A DNA stretch of 64,000 nt from Devosia sp. (GTDB lineage: Bacteria; Pseudomonadota; Alphaproteobacteria; Rhizobiales; Devosiaceae). Below, piece after piece: positions 34,367-44,025 of this stretch (positions are counted from its first letter, which is position 1; every line of letters begins with the position of its first letter). The translations under genes were made by a program, and so were the position numbers. Location: contig JADJPS010000017.1 in the NCBI GenBank assembly GCA_016713105.1, positions 372,001-436,000 of the forward strand, given 5' to 3'. The notes beneath the pieces are model-generated. The model was not told the DNA's origin, searched no databases, and saw only the letters and a list, made by a program, of their open reading frames with translations.

Positions 34367-35026
34367 TCACGGGGCGATGGTCTCGAAGCGCACCACCGCC
34401 TGCAGTTCCGCCGCGCGGGCCTGGAACGTGGCGGCATCCACCGGCCAGGTGGCGGGGTCCGAGGGGTCGAAGGCGGGCCCCTTCCACTCCTGGTAGACCA
34501 TGGCGATGCCCTTGCCGGACTTGCGGAACACCGCCACCATCACTTCGCCCTGCCCGGCCAGCCGGCCGGTGTCGCGATAGGCACCGCAGACCATGCCGAG
34601 GGCGGGAAAGTCGGTCTCGGTCTCTGCCCCGAAGTTGAAAAAGCCGATGGCATCGTCGGCACAGATCTGTGCGTAGCCCGCCATCGTCGCCCGCCGGTAG
34701 TCGTCGAGGCTGCGATCAGGCAGGAGCGTGGCGCGCGCCGCAAAGGTCGTCGTCCAGTTCTCGATCGACTGCCCGCGCGGGAAGAACTCGACAAAGGCCT
34801 GCACCGCATCGGCATAGGTATTGCGCGACACCAGCGTCTGGAGGTCCGGCGCCAGACGCTCGGCCGGGGTGAGCCAGTCCGGCGTCGGCAGCGTGAAGCG
34901 GTGCCCCAGGGCCTCGAACACGATGTTGACGCCCTCGCGCCCGAGCCGGGTACCGGCGGCGTCGTCGGCGAGGGCGGGGCCGGCGAGGGCAAGGGCAAGG
35001 GCCAGGGCGAGCAACAGGATACGCAT
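34367..35026 (-). CDS. Secreted hypothetical protein
   Basis: 219 residues. Signal peptide of residues 1-20 (MRILLLALALALALAGPALA, cut before DDAAG). The mature part has a FEALGHRFTLPTPDWL opening, a hydrophobic core and two cysteines (YAQICADDA; GMVCGAYRD). No known domain recognised. It sits between the ABC exporter and rbfA on the same strand. No clear Shine-Dalgarno precedes ATG 35026. It could be a partner of the exporter, but only position suggests this. Confidence 0.7.
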   Translation of the reverse strand: MRILLLALALALALAGPALADDAAGTRLGREGVNIVFEALGHRFTLPTPDWLTPAERLAPDLQTLVSRNTYADAVQAFVEFFPRGQSIENWTTTFAARATLLPDRSLDDYRRATMAGYAQICADDAIGFFNFGAETETDFPALGMVCGAYRDTGRLAGQGEVMVAVFRKSGKGIAMVYQEWKGPAFDPSDPATWPVDAATFQARAAELQAVVRFETIAP

Positions 35027-35066
35027 GGGAGGGGAAACTATGCGGGCGTAGGGGTGAAGTCGAGGG

Positions 35067-36986
35067 CTACCGGTAGCCCGCCGCCTGCAGCTCGAACAGC
35101 TCGGCATAGCGGCCGCCGTTCTGCATCAGCTCGGCGTGGGTGCCCTGCTCCTCGACCTTGCCATCGGCCAGGACGACGATGCGGTCGGCCATCCGCACGG
35201 TGGAGAAGCGGTGCGAGATGAGGACGGCAGTGGTGCCTTCGGCGAGGTTCTTGAAGCGGGTGAACACTTCGGCCTCGGCCCGCGCGTCGAGGGCCGCCGT
35301 CGGTTCGTCGAGGATGATGATCTCGGCCTCGCGCATGTAGGCGCGCGCGATGGCCAGCTTCTGCCACTCGCCGCCCGAAAGGTCCTGTCCCTTCTGGAAG
35401 GTCCGCCCCAGCATCTGGTCGTAGCCCTCGGGGAGCTTCCTGATCGCCGCGTCGGCGAGACTCTGCGTCGCCGCCGAAACGACGCGGGCCCGATCGCCGG
35501 CCGCCTCGATCCGGCCCACCCCGATATTGTCGGCGGCCGAGAAGCTGTAGCGCAGGAAATCCTGGAAGATCGCCCCGACATGGGTGCGCACGTCGGCGGT
35601 GGCGAAGTCCTTGAGGTCGGTGCCGTCGACCAGGACGCGCCCCTCGTCCGGGTCGTAGAGCCGCGTCATCAGCTTGACGATGGTGGTCTTGCCCGCGCCG
35701 TTCTCGCCGACCAGCGCCAGCGTCTCGCCGGCCGGGACCGTGAAGCTGAGGTTGCGCACCGCCCAGCGTTCCGAGCCGGGATAGCGGAAACCGACATTGT
35801 CGAACACGATCCCCTGCCTGAGCGGCACCGGGAACGGTTTCGGCTCGGCGGGATCGAGGATGGTGGGCGCGATCTCGAAGAAGCTGAACAGGTCGTCGAG
35901 ATAGAGCGACTGCCCGGCGATCTGGGTGAAGCCGATGAGGATCTGCTGCAGGTAGCCGTTGAGCTGATTGAACGAGGTGGCGAGGAAGACGAGGTCGCCG
36001 ATCGTGAACTCGCCGTGCAGCGTGCGCCACACGATATAGGCATAGGCGGCATAGTAGGTGAGGGTGGAGAGCGCGGCGAGCGCCCCCGTCTGCCAGGCGC
36101 GCCGGATCGAGAGCGCGGTGTTTTCGGCGAGGATCTGGGCGCTGAGCGTGCGGAAGCGGTCCGAGAGGAAGTCCCCCAGCCCGAACAGCTTGATCTCCTT
36201 GGCGCTGTCGGCGCTGGCCCCGATCTCGCGCAGATATTGCAGCTGCCGCCGCTCCGGCGAGCGGTTGTGGCTGATCCAGTAGGCCAGCCGGTTGAAGCGG
36301 AATTCACCCCATACCGCCGGGGCCAGTGAAACGGCGAGCAGCGCGATCAGCAGCGGCGCGTAGACGAACAGCCCCGCCGCCAGCGCCACGGCAGTGATCA
36401 CGGCCTGGCCCTGGCCGAACAGTTGCGAGATCACCGTCGAGCGGCTGGCGGCCTGCCGCCGGGCCCGTTCGAGGCTGTCCTGGTATTCGGCCTGCTCGAA
36501 ATGCTTGAGGTCGAGCCGCGAGGCGTGCCGCATCAACTCGAGGCTGACGGCGTTGGAGTGGCTCTCGCCGAGGATCGCGTCGACCACCCCGATGGCGCGG
36601 TTGAAGCCGTCGCGGGCCAGCACCAGGACGAGTTCCACGCCGAGCAGCAGCGCCAGCCAGTTGAGCCGTCCGCTGGCCAGCCAGTCGGCCGGTTCCGGGC
36701 CGGGCGAGCCCAGCGTGCCCTGGCGCACCACCTCGTCGATGATCAGCTTGGTGAGCAGCAGCACCAGCGGCGGCTGCACCGCGACGACCACGCGCAGTCC
36801 GATCGAGAGCGACATCAGCCCCGGGCTGGTCCGCCACATCTGCGCGAACAGCCGGCCGAGGTGCCGGATGGTCTTCAGCCGCGCGCCCTTGTCGAAGGGA
36901 AGCGCATCGGGGATATCGGCGCCGTACCGGCCGCCGCCCGGCCGCCCTCCTCCTCCCATCGGTCCACGCGCCATCGGGTGCTCCAC
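35067..36986 (-). CDS. ABC exporter, fused membrane and ATPase domains
   Basis: 639-residue half-transporter that would act as a dimer. A Gly/Pro-rich N-terminus comes first, then a membrane domain of about six helices (residues 50-350). The ATPase domain has Walker A GENGAGKTT, Q-loop AIFQDF, signature LSGGEWQKLAIARA, Walker B IIILDEPTAALD and switch His in LISHRFSTV. The ATPase resembles lipid/peptide exporters of the MsbA/ABCB group. Substrate unknown. It follows infB on the same strand after a 345-base gap. A second in-frame ATG lies four codons in. Confidence 0.93.
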   Translation of the reverse strand: MEHPMARGPMGGGGRPGGGRYGADIPDALPFDKGARLKTIRHLGRLFAQMWRTSPGLMSLSIGLRVVVAVQPPLVLLLTKLIIDEVVRQGTLGSPGPEPADWLASGRLNWLALLLGVELVLVLARDGFNRAIGVVDAILGESHSNAVSLELMRHASRLDLKHFEQAEYQDSLERARRQAASRSTVISQLFGQGQAVITAVALAAGLFVYAPLLIALLAVSLAPAVWGEFRFNRLAYWISHNRSPERRQLQYLREIGASADSAKEIKLFGLGDFLSDRFRTLSAQILAENTALSIRRAWQTGALAALSTLTYYAAYAYIVWRTLHGEFTIGDLVFLATSFNQLNGYLQQILIGFTQIAGQSLYLDDLFSFFEIAPTILDPAEPKPFPVPLRQGIVFDNVGFRYPGSERWAVRNLSFTVPAGETLALVGENGAGKTTIVKLMTRLYDPDEGRVLVDGTDLKDFATADVRTHVGAIFQDFLRYSFSAADNIGVGRIEAAGDRARVVSAATQSLADAAIRKLPEGYDQMLGRTFQKGQDLSGGEWQKLAIARAYMREAEIIILDEPTAALDARAEAEVFTRFKNLAEGTTAVLISHRFSTVRMADRIVVLADGKVEEQGTHAELMQNGGRYAELFELQAAGYR

Positions 36987-37331
36987 AACCAGCGCCCGAC
37001 GCGGGACGCGACACTCCGCCGGTGACGATAGGGAGCCCGATGCGGTCGATCAAGCCGGCAGAACGGGTGGGTGGGGATAGGCGGATCGGAGCGGCCCGGG
37101 CTCGTTTCACGTGAATCAGGCGATTGATCTGCAACGGTTTTTCGGACGCTCGCCGCACCGTCGCCCGGCTTCGGCCACGATGCTGAACGAAGCCATCCCC
37201 GGCAGTGCGCGGATCCGGTCCTGTCTCGGGGCAGGGATCGAGCCGCACCCATGGCTGGAAGACAGGCGCCGCCGCAACGGGTGCGGCGGCGATCAGTGAT
37301 GGCCGAATGCAGCGCAGCAGCGCTCTCGGCA
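36987..37331. other. Gap between infB and the ABC exporter gene
   Basis: 345 bases with no supported gene. It holds the parS-like site C (37103-37118). It probably also holds the infB transcript end and the promoter of the exporter, but no terminator with a T run and no clear promoter can be named. Confidence 0.5.
37103..37118 (-). promoter_or_regulatory. parS-like palindrome, site C (best match)
   Basis: On the minus strand TGATTCACGTGAAACG; the plus-strand form CGTTTCACGTGAATCA matches 14 of 16 bases of the ParB consensus TGTTTCACGTGAAACA. It lies between infB and the ABC exporter gene. Confidence 0.6.
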
Positions 37332-40010
37332 TCAGAGCGTGCGGGTCACCTGCTCCACGCGGAAGCATTCGATGACGTCGCCGGCGCGGATGTCTTCGTA
37401 GTTCTCGAAGGCCATGCCGCATTCCTGGCCGACCGGCACTTCCTTGACCTCGTCCTTGAAGCGCTTGAGCGTCTTGAGCTTGCCTTCGTGGATCACGACG
37501 TTGTCGCGCAGCAGGCGTACGCCAGCGCCGCGTTCGACGATGCCCTCGGTCACCTGGCAGCCGGCGACCTTGCCGACCTTGGTGATCTGGAACACTTCCT
37601 TGATCGTGGCGTAGCCGATGAAGGTCTCGCGGCGTTCCGGCTTCAGCAGGCCGCTCATCGCCGCCTTCACGTCATCGACGAGGTCGTAGATGATGTTGTA
37701 GTAGCGGATCTCGATGCCGTCGCGCTGGGCCAGGTCCGAGGCCTGCTTGTTGGCGCGGACGTTGAAGCCGATGATGATGGCGCTCGAGGCCGCGGCCAGG
37801 GTCACGTCGGACTCGGTGATCGCGCCCACCCCGCTCATCAGGATCTGGGCCGAGACTTCATCGGTCGAGAGCTTGTTGAGCGAGGCATTGATCGCCTCGA
37901 CCGAACCCTGCACGTCGCCCTTGATGATCAGCGGGAACTTGGAAACACCCGACGCCTTGAGCTGGTTCATCATCTGCTCGAGGCTGGTGGCGCCGCCACC
38001 GGCGGTCTTCTCGCGGATCAGGCGCTGGCGGTATTCGGTCACCTCGCGGGCCCTGGCTTCCGACTCGACCACGCTGAAGCGGTCGCCGGCATTGGGTACG
38101 CCGGTGAAGCCGAGCACCTCGACCGGCACCGACGGGCCGGCTTCCTTGACCTGCTCGCCCTTGTCGTTGATCAGCGCGCGGACGCGGGCGAACTCGGTGC
38201 CGGCGACGACGATATCGCCGATCGCGAGCGTACCGCGCTGCACCAGTACCGTCGCCCCCGAACCGCGGCCGCGGTCGAGCTTGGCCTCGATGACGAGACC
38301 CTCGGCGCGCCCGTCGCGGGCCACCTTGAGCTCGAGGACTTCGGCCTGCAGCAGGATGGTCTCGAGCAGCCGGTCGAGACCGGCCTTGGTCACCGCCGAA
38401 ACCTCGACGTCGAGCGTCTCGCCGCCCATCGATTCGACGAACACCTCGTGCTGCAGCAGTTCGGTGCGCACCCGGGTGGGGTTGGCGCTCGGCTTGTCCA
38501 TCTTGTTGATGGCCACGATGATCGGCACCCCGGCCGCCTTGGCGTGCCGGATCGACTCGATCGTCTGCGGCATCACCCCGTCATCGGCGGCCACCACCAG
38601 CACGGCGATGTCGGTGGCCTGCGCGCCGCGGGCCCGCATGGCGGTGAACGCCTCGTGGCCAGGGGTGTCGAGGAAGGTGATCTTCTGGCCGTTCTTCTCG
38701 ACCTGGTAGGCACCGATATGCTGGGTGATACCGCCCGCCTCGCCGGAAACCACGTTGGTCTCGCGGATGGCATCGAGCAGGCTCGTCTTGCCGTGGTCGA
38801 CGTGGCCCATGATGGTGACCACCGGGGCGCGGTCGGTCAGGTCCTCGGCCTTGTCGTCGGCCGGGATGTCGTACAGACCCTCTTCCACGTCGGCGTCGGA
38901 GACGCGCTTGACGGTATGGCCCAGCTCGGTGGCGATCAGTTCGGCGGTGTCGCTGTCGACGACGTCGGTGATCTTCACCATCTGGCCCTGCGCCATCAGG
39001 ATCTTGATCACGTCCACGGCGCGCTCGGCCATGCGGTTGGCCAGTTCCTGTACCGTGATGGCCTCGGGGATGGTCACTTCGCGGCTGAGCTTGGGCGCTG
39101 CCTGCTGGTTGCGGCCGAGCTTCTTGTTCTGCCGCCGCCGCATGGCGGCGAGCGAGGGACCGCGGTCGCGATCGGACTCGGTGGTGGCGCTCGCCAGCGT
39201 CAGACGACTGCGCGCGAACGCCTCCTCGCCGGCGCGGCGGGTCGGGCGCTCCGGCGTGGCGACGCGCGCCACTCCGCCCCGACGGGCATTCTCCAGTTCG
39301 GTGGCGTTGACCAGCGGACGGACCGCCGGCACAGCGCGGGTCTTGCGGCCATCCGCCTCGGAGGGCGGCGCCGGCGGCAGGTCGGCCACCGGTGTCGGCG
39401 CCGGCCGCCGCAGCGGTGCGGTCTCTGCAGCGCGACGGGCCGGCGATACGCGCGGCTCGCGCGAAACCGAGGCGATCTCGGCCACCTCTTCCAGTGCCCG
39501 CTGGCCATCGACGGCCCGCTGCTTGGCTTCCTCGGCCCGCTGCGCTTCTTCGCGCAAGGCGCGGCGGCGGGCATCTTCCTCGTTCCGCCGGGCCTCCTCG
39601 GCGACGGCGCGGGCCTGTTCCTCGGCCTGCCGGCTCGCCGCTTCGCGCAGGGCTCTCGCCCGGGCATCGGCTTCCGTGGCGCTCAGTCCCATCGAGGTGC
39701 GTGCGCCGCCCTGCGCGGGACGTGCCTGCGGTCGCCCGCCGCCAGGCCCGCCATAGGGACGGTTGCTCTGGCCGGGTGCGCCGCCGGACCCCGGGCGCGG
39801 TGCCGGCGAGGCCGGAGCACTGGGCGGACGCGGGGCATGGCCGCCCGGCGCACCCGGCGGCACGAAGCGCGTACGCTTCTCGACCACCACGGTGTTTCGG
39901 GACGAGCGTGCCACGTTGGGGCGGCCACCGAGGTTCGGGGCACCCTTGAGTGTCAGCGTCTTCTTGCCGCCGGCACCGGACTCGTCGCGCTTGTCGTCGT
40001 TATCAGCCAT
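37332..40010 (-). CDS. infB: Translation initiation factor IF-2
   Basis: GTPase that brings initiator fMet-tRNA to the ribosome. 892 residues. A long low-complexity N-terminus (Ala/Arg/Glu-rich helix around 130-200, typical of alphaproteobacterial IF-2) is followed by the IF2 N-terminal fold. The G domain shows GHVDHGKTSLLD, FLDTPGHEAF and NKMDKPSANP. Domains II, III and C2 end in GDVIECFRVEQVTRTL. ATG at 40010. It follows ylxR in the rimP-nusA-ylxR-infB order. No frameshift is seen across its full length. Confidence 0.98.
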   Translation of the reverse strand: MADNDDKRDESGAGGKKTLTLKGAPNLGGRPNVARSSRNTVVVEKRTRFVPPGAPGGHAPRPPSAPASPAPRPGSGGAPGQSNRPYGGPGGGRPQARPAQGGARTSMGLSATEADARARALREAASRQAEEQARAVAEEARRNEEDARRRALREEAQRAEEAKQRAVDGQRALEEVAEIASVSREPRVSPARRAAETAPLRRPAPTPVADLPPAPPSEADGRKTRAVPAVRPLVNATELENARRGGVARVATPERPTRRAGEEAFARSRLTLASATTESDRDRGPSLAAMRRRQNKKLGRNQQAAPKLSREVTIPEAITVQELANRMAERAVDVIKILMAQGQMVKITDVVDSDTAELIATELGHTVKRVSDADVEEGLYDIPADDKAEDLTDRAPVVTIMGHVDHGKTSLLDAIRETNVVSGEAGGITQHIGAYQVEKNGQKITFLDTPGHEAFTAMRARGAQATDIAVLVVAADDGVMPQTIESIRHAKAAGVPIIVAINKMDKPSANPTRVRTELLQHEVFVESMGGETLDVEVSAVTKAGLDRLLETILLQAEVLELKVARDGRAEGLVIEAKLDRGRGSGATVLVQRGTLAIGDIVVAGTEFARVRALINDKGEQVKEAGPSVPVEVLGFTGVPNAGDRFSVVESEARAREVTEYRQRLIREKTAGGGATSLEQMMNQLKASGVSKFPLIIKGDVQGSVEAINASLNKLSTDEVSAQILMSGVGAITESDVTLAAASSAIIIGFNVRANKQASDLAQRDGIEIRYYNIIYDLVDDVKAAMSGLLKPERRETFIGYATIKEVFQITKVGKVAGCQVTEGIVERGAGVRLLRDNVVIHEGKLKTLKRFKDEVKEVPVGQECGMAFENYEDIRAGDVIECFRVEQVTRTL

Positions 40011-40129
40011 GTAACTCGCGTCTTCCTTGCGAAACTCGCATTGCAGGCCCAGCGGGTCCCTGCGTCTTCACTCTGGTGGTCCGGGCCCGCGGGGCGGCGA
40101 AGCGCTGCCGCGCCGCTCGAATAGCCCAT

Positions 40130-40747
40130 CTAGTTGGCAATGTAACGTGCCAGTCTTTCGGCTCGTTTCACCGCCGCCTGGGCCGCACCCCCCTTGGTGA
40201 GCGCAGCATGTATCACATTTTCGATCCCGAGTGCCAAACCCATTTGCCCCGAATCGAGCATTTCGAAATGGCGCGCCTCGACCGGTTCGAGACCGGCTTC
40301 CGCCGCCGCCCTGGAGTAGCCCCTGAGCGAGCCCAGGAGCTTGTTGCGGCCATCTTCGGCCGCGTCCGAGGCGGTCAGCAGCGCCACCACCTCGCCCGCC
40401 TCGATGGCGGCCTTCACCTTGGTCGCCCCGGTGACCAGCTGGCCCGCCTTGCGGGCAAGGCCCAGGGCACTGAGCAGCCGCTCCTCGAGACGCCGGCGCG
40501 TCAGCCCGGCCAGATCGTCGGGCACCTTGACCTCGGCCTTGAGGCTGCGGGCGAAGGCCTTCTTCTTCTGCGCCTCCGCCACCGACCTGAGGCCCAGTGT
40601 CACCCACACCCCCCGCCCTTCGGCCAGGGCATCGGTATCGGGCACCACCTCGTCGTCGGGCGAGACCGCAAAGCGGATCAGATCGTCGACGGCCCTGACC
40701 TCGCGGGTCAGGGCGCACATCCGTTCGGTTTCCTGCTGCCGCGGCAC
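40130..40747 (-). CDS. ylxR: YlxR (DUF448) RNA-binding protein with L7Ae-like domain
   Basis: 205 residues. The N-terminal YlxR domain has ERMCALTREVRAVDDLIRF and GRGVWVTLG. The C-terminal part from about residue 100 resembles a ribosomal-L7Ae/L30e fold (GLARKAGQLVTGATKVKAAI; VVALLTASDAAEDG). It lies between nusA and infB, the conserved location. Thought to bind RNA; the exact role is not established. Its start is 20 bases past the nusA stop codon. Confidence 0.9.
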   Translation of the reverse strand: MPRQQETERMCALTREVRAVDDLIRFAVSPDDEVVPDTDALAEGRGVWVTLGLRSVAEAQKKKAFARSLKAEVKVPDDLAGLTRRRLEERLLSALGLARKAGQLVTGATKVKAAIEAGEVVALLTASDAAEDGRNKLLGSLRGYSRAAAEAGLEPVEARHFEMLDSGQMGLALGIENVIHAALTKGGAAQAAVKRAERLARYIAN

Positions 40748-40766
40748 CTTGCCCTCCGGAGCGCCC

Positions 40767-42365
40767 CTATGCGGGCGCGCCCTCCTCTTCGACCACCGCC
40801 TCGGCCGGAGCGAGGTCGGCCTCGGTGATCCAGCCGGCCTTCAGGCGGGCATTGAGGATCATGTCCTCGGCCTCCTCCCGGCTCACCGGGAAGTCCTTGA
40901 ACGTGCCGTCGAAGCGCTTGGTCTCGCCGTCCTTGCGCTCGGTCCAGCCCACCAGGTCGTCGGCGGCGCAGCCGGCGAAGTCCTCGACTGTCTTGATGCC
41001 TTCCTTGCCCAGCGCCACCAGCATGGCGGCAGTGAGGCCGGGCACCTCGTAGAGCTCGTCCGCGACGCCCAGCGTGATGCGCTCGTCATCGTTGGCCTTC
41101 TCGATGGCCGCCAGGTACTCGGTGGCGCGGTTCTGGATTTCCGCCGCCGTCTCCTCGTCGAAGCCCTGGATCGAGGCGATCTCGCCGCCATCGATATAGG
41201 CCAGCTCCTCGACCGAGGAGAAGCCTTCCGAGGCCAGCAGCTGCGCCACCATCTCGTCGACGTCGAGGGCCTGCATGAACAGGCTGGAGCGCTCGGAGAA
41301 TTCCTTCTGGCGCCGCTCGCTTTCCTCCTGCTCGGTGAGGATGTCGATATCCCAGCCGATGAGCTGGCTCGCCAGCCGGACATTCTGGCCGCGCCGGCCG
41401 ATGGCGAGGCTCAGCTGCTCGTCCGGCACCACCACTTCGATGCGTTCGGCCTGCTCGTCGAGCACCACCTTGGCGACGTCCGCCGGCTGCAGCGCCGAGA
41501 CCACCAGATCGGCGATCGATTCGGTCCACGGGATGATGTCGATCTTTTCGCCCTGCAGTTCGGCGACCACCGCCTGCACGCGGCTGCCGCGCATGCCGAC
41601 GCAGGCGCCCACCGGGTCGATGGACGAATCCGAGCTCGTCACCGCGATCTTGGCGCGGCTGCCCGGGTCCCGGGCAATCGAGCGGATGGTGATGATGCCG
41701 TCGTAGATCTCCGGCACTTCCTGCATGAACAGCTTGGCCATGAACTGCGGATGCGTGCGGGAAAGGAAGATCTGCGGGCCGCGCTGCTCGCGGCGCACGT
41801 CGTAGATATAGGCCCGTACCCGGTCGCCGTAGCGATAGAGCTCGCGCGGGATCAGCTCGTCGCGGCGGATGATGGCTTCGCCGCGGCCGAGGTCGACGAT
41901 GACATTGCCGTATTCGACGCGCTTGACGCTGCCGTTGACGATCTCGCCGATGCGGTTGATGTACTCGTCATGCATGCGGTCGCGCTCGGCATCGCGCACC
42001 TTCTGCACGATCACCTGCTTGGCCGACTGCGCCGCGATGCGGCCGAACTCGATCGGCGGCAGCGGCTCGGTGACATAGTCGCCCAGCTTGGCCGCGCCGT
42101 TGCGCGCCTGTGCGTCCCTGAGCCCGATCTGCCGACCGAATTCCTCGACCGTCTCGACCACTTCGAGCAGCCGCCACAGCCTGAGTTCGCCGGTGCGCGG
42201 GTTGATCTCGGCGCGGACATTGGTCTCGGCGCCGTAGCGGGTCTTGGCCGCCTTCTCGATCGCGTCCTGCATGGACTCGATGACGATCATGCGATCGATC
42301 GACTTCTCGCGGGCTACGGCATCGGCGATCTGGAGCAGCTCCAGTCGGTTCGCGCTAACGGCCAT
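40767..42365 (-). CDS. nusA: Transcription termination/antitermination protein NusA
   Basis: 532 residues. The N-terminal RNA-polymerase-binding domain comes first. S1 follows (GEIVNGSVKRVEYGNVIVDLGRGEAII, in part), then KH1 and KH2 (DPVGACVGMRGSRVQAVVAEL; LSLAIGRRGQNVRLASQLIGW, in part). Two C-terminal helix-hairpin-helix acidic repeats follow, as in other proteobacteria. ATG at 42365 is separated by one base from the rimP stop; the open frame extends 11 codons further upstream into rimP. First fully intact gene of the cluster after rimP. Confidence 0.97.
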   Translation of the reverse strand: MAVSANRLELLQIADAVAREKSIDRMIVIESMQDAIEKAAKTRYGAETNVRAEINPRTGELRLWRLLEVVETVEEFGRQIGLRDAQARNGAAKLGDYVTEPLPPIEFGRIAAQSAKQVIVQKVRDAERDRMHDEYINRIGEIVNGSVKRVEYGNVIVDLGRGEAIIRRDELIPRELYRYGDRVRAYIYDVRREQRGPQIFLSRTHPQFMAKLFMQEVPEIYDGIITIRSIARDPGSRAKIAVTSSDSSIDPVGACVGMRGSRVQAVVAELQGEKIDIIPWTESIADLVVSALQPADVAKVVLDEQAERIEVVVPDEQLSLAIGRRGQNVRLASQLIGWDIDILTEQEESERRQKEFSERSSLFMQALDVDEMVAQLLASEGFSSVEELAYIDGGEIASIQGFDEETAAEIQNRATEYLAAIEKANDDERITLGVADELYEVPGLTAAMLVALGKEGIKTVEDFAGCAADDLVGWTERKDGETKRFDGTFKDFPVSREEAEDMILNARLKAGWITEADLAPAEAVVEEEGAPA

Positions 42366-42366
42366 G

Positions 42367-42985
42367 TCAGTTGGTCTCCTCAGTGGCGTCGAGTTCACCC
42401 AGTTCGACGGTCTCGATCTCGTCGTCGTCGTCGATCGGGTATTCTTCCTGGTCGGTGCGCGCCATGTTCATCAGCGCGTCGGTCATCACCAGCTTGGCTT
42501 CGCTCAGGAGCTGCAGCGGCAGCCGGTGATCGGGATCGGTGCCCTTGGGGGCATCGGGGAGGCGGATGGTCACCGCCTCGTCGTCGACGGCGACGATCTC
42601 GCCGCGAAAGCGCTTGCGCCCCGCGATCAGGTCGGTGAGCTCGACCTTGGCCTCATGGCCGAGATAGGTGCGGAAATCCCGCGCCCTGACCAGCGGCCGG
42701 TCGATGCCGGGCGAGGAGACCTCGAGATGGTACTCGCGGTCGATCGGGTCCTCGACGTCGAGCACCGGGGGAGATTTCCTTGCTCAGCCGCTCGCAGTCG
42801 GTGATGGTGAAGCGGCCATTGCCGTCCTCGGCCATCACCTGCAGCGTCAGCCCGTTCTCCTGGGTCACCTTCACCCGAACGAGGCTGTAGCCCAGGTCAT
42901 TGGCCACCGGCTCGATGATCCGCGCGATGCGGGTCTCGAGGCCGGTCTCCTTGAGGTAGCGCTTTTCGCCGAGGTCGAACGCCAT
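42367..42985 (-). pseudogene. rimP: Ribosome maturation factor RimP, one-base insertion (likely sequence error)
   Basis: 30S assembly factor. From ATG 42985 the N-terminal domain reads normally (TGLETRIARIIEPVANDLGYSLVRV, in part, then VMAEDGNGRFTITDCERLSKEISP). Five C on the minus strand (42767-42771) then shift the frame; four C would give SPVLDVEDPIDREYHLEVSSPG, which is present in the next frame and continues to 42367. Corrected length is 205 residues, normal for Hyphomicrobiales. rimP starts the rimP-nusA-ylxR-infB cluster. A terminator lies just upstream of its start. Confidence 0.92.
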
Positions 42986-43006
42986 GGTTTTGCGTCGGGT
43001 CCCTTG

Positions 43007-43044
43007 AAAACAAAAAGAGCGGGGGCCCGCCAGGCACCCACTCT
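43007..43044 (-). terminator. Rho-independent terminator between the hydrolase gene and rimP
   Basis: On the minus strand GAGTGGGTGC pairs with GCCCCCGCTC (one mismatch and one G-T pair), followed by TTTTTGTTTT. It insulates the rimP-nusA cluster from the upstream hydrolase gene. Confidence 0.8.
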
Positions 43045-43115
43045 CGCTTATCAGCCAGAGATGTTGTTGGCGTTCATATAGCGCCGATGCCGGCACAACG
43101 CAAGCGGGGTCGGGC

Positions 43116-43891
43116 TCAGCCGAGGAAGGCGGCGAGCGCGGCGACGAAGCCGGGGCCGGTGCGTGCGCTGCCATGGTCGCCGGGCACGAGGATCAGCCGC
43201 GCGCCGGGGATGGCGGCGGCGAGGACCTCCGGGTGCACGGCGAGGGGTCGACATCGCCCGCAAGGAGCAGCGTCGGTACCGCGATGCGATCGAGCCCGAT
43301 CGGGGTCGCGTGCACCACCTCGGCATGCGCGGCGAGCGCGAGGCAGTCGTTGCCGCGCGCCTCGGCGCCGGTGCGGAAGCCCTGGACAGGGGCGGGAAAG
43401 CCCGAGATGTCGTCGGCCCGCATCGCGGCCGCCAGCACGCGATTGTCGAGGGCGCGCCGGTCGACCCCGCCGCAGGCGACGACCCCCTCGCCGACCCCGC
43501 CGATGGCCAGCCGGCCGAGGCGCGGCTCGGCGGTGGCGACGAGGAGCGCGATCACCGCGCCCATCGAATAGCCGACCAGATCGTAACGGGCAAAGCCGAG
43601 GTGCGTCGCGAGCTCGCGGACGTCCGCCGCCATCCGCGCCTCGCCGTAGCAGCGGCTGTCATGCGGCTTGTCGGACGCGCCGTGGCCGCGCGCATCTAGC
43701 CCCACCACCCGCCGCCCGAGCCCGGCGAGGCGCAGGGCGATGCCGCAATCGACCCACTCGGTGTGCGTGGTGGCACTGAAGCCGTGCTGCAAGACGATCG
43801 GCACGCCCCCCGGTCCTCCGCCGAGCTCGTGAAAGGCGATCCCGATCCCGTCCGAAGCGATGAAGCGATTCACGCGGCCCTCCCTGTCCAT
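43116..43891 (-). pseudogene. Alpha/beta hydrolase, one-base deletion near the C-terminus
   Basis: About 258 residues when corrected. The N-terminal part reads VLQHGFSATTHTEW (oxyanion His-Gly), GLDARGHGASDKP, and the nucleophile elbow VGYSMGAVIAL. The frame breaks at a G run (plus strand 43243-43246) inside LLAGDVDP, which should carry the catalytic Asp. The other frame then gives AVHPEVLAAAIPGARLILVPGDHGS with the catalytic His, ending FVAALAAFLG at 43116. Substrate unknown. It is divergent from the alcohol dehydrogenase gene. Either a sequence error or a recently damaged gene. Confidence 0.82.
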
Positions 43892-44025
43892 CGTGCGAAA
43901 CTAGGGACCGGAGCGGGGCCGCGTAAAGCCCGGCAGCGCGGGACGGCACTGGGCAGGCCCCGCCCACCCCTTGGCAGGGCGCACGCAGCCGCTATGGTGC
44001 GCGGCGAGGACAAGGGAGTTGAGTG

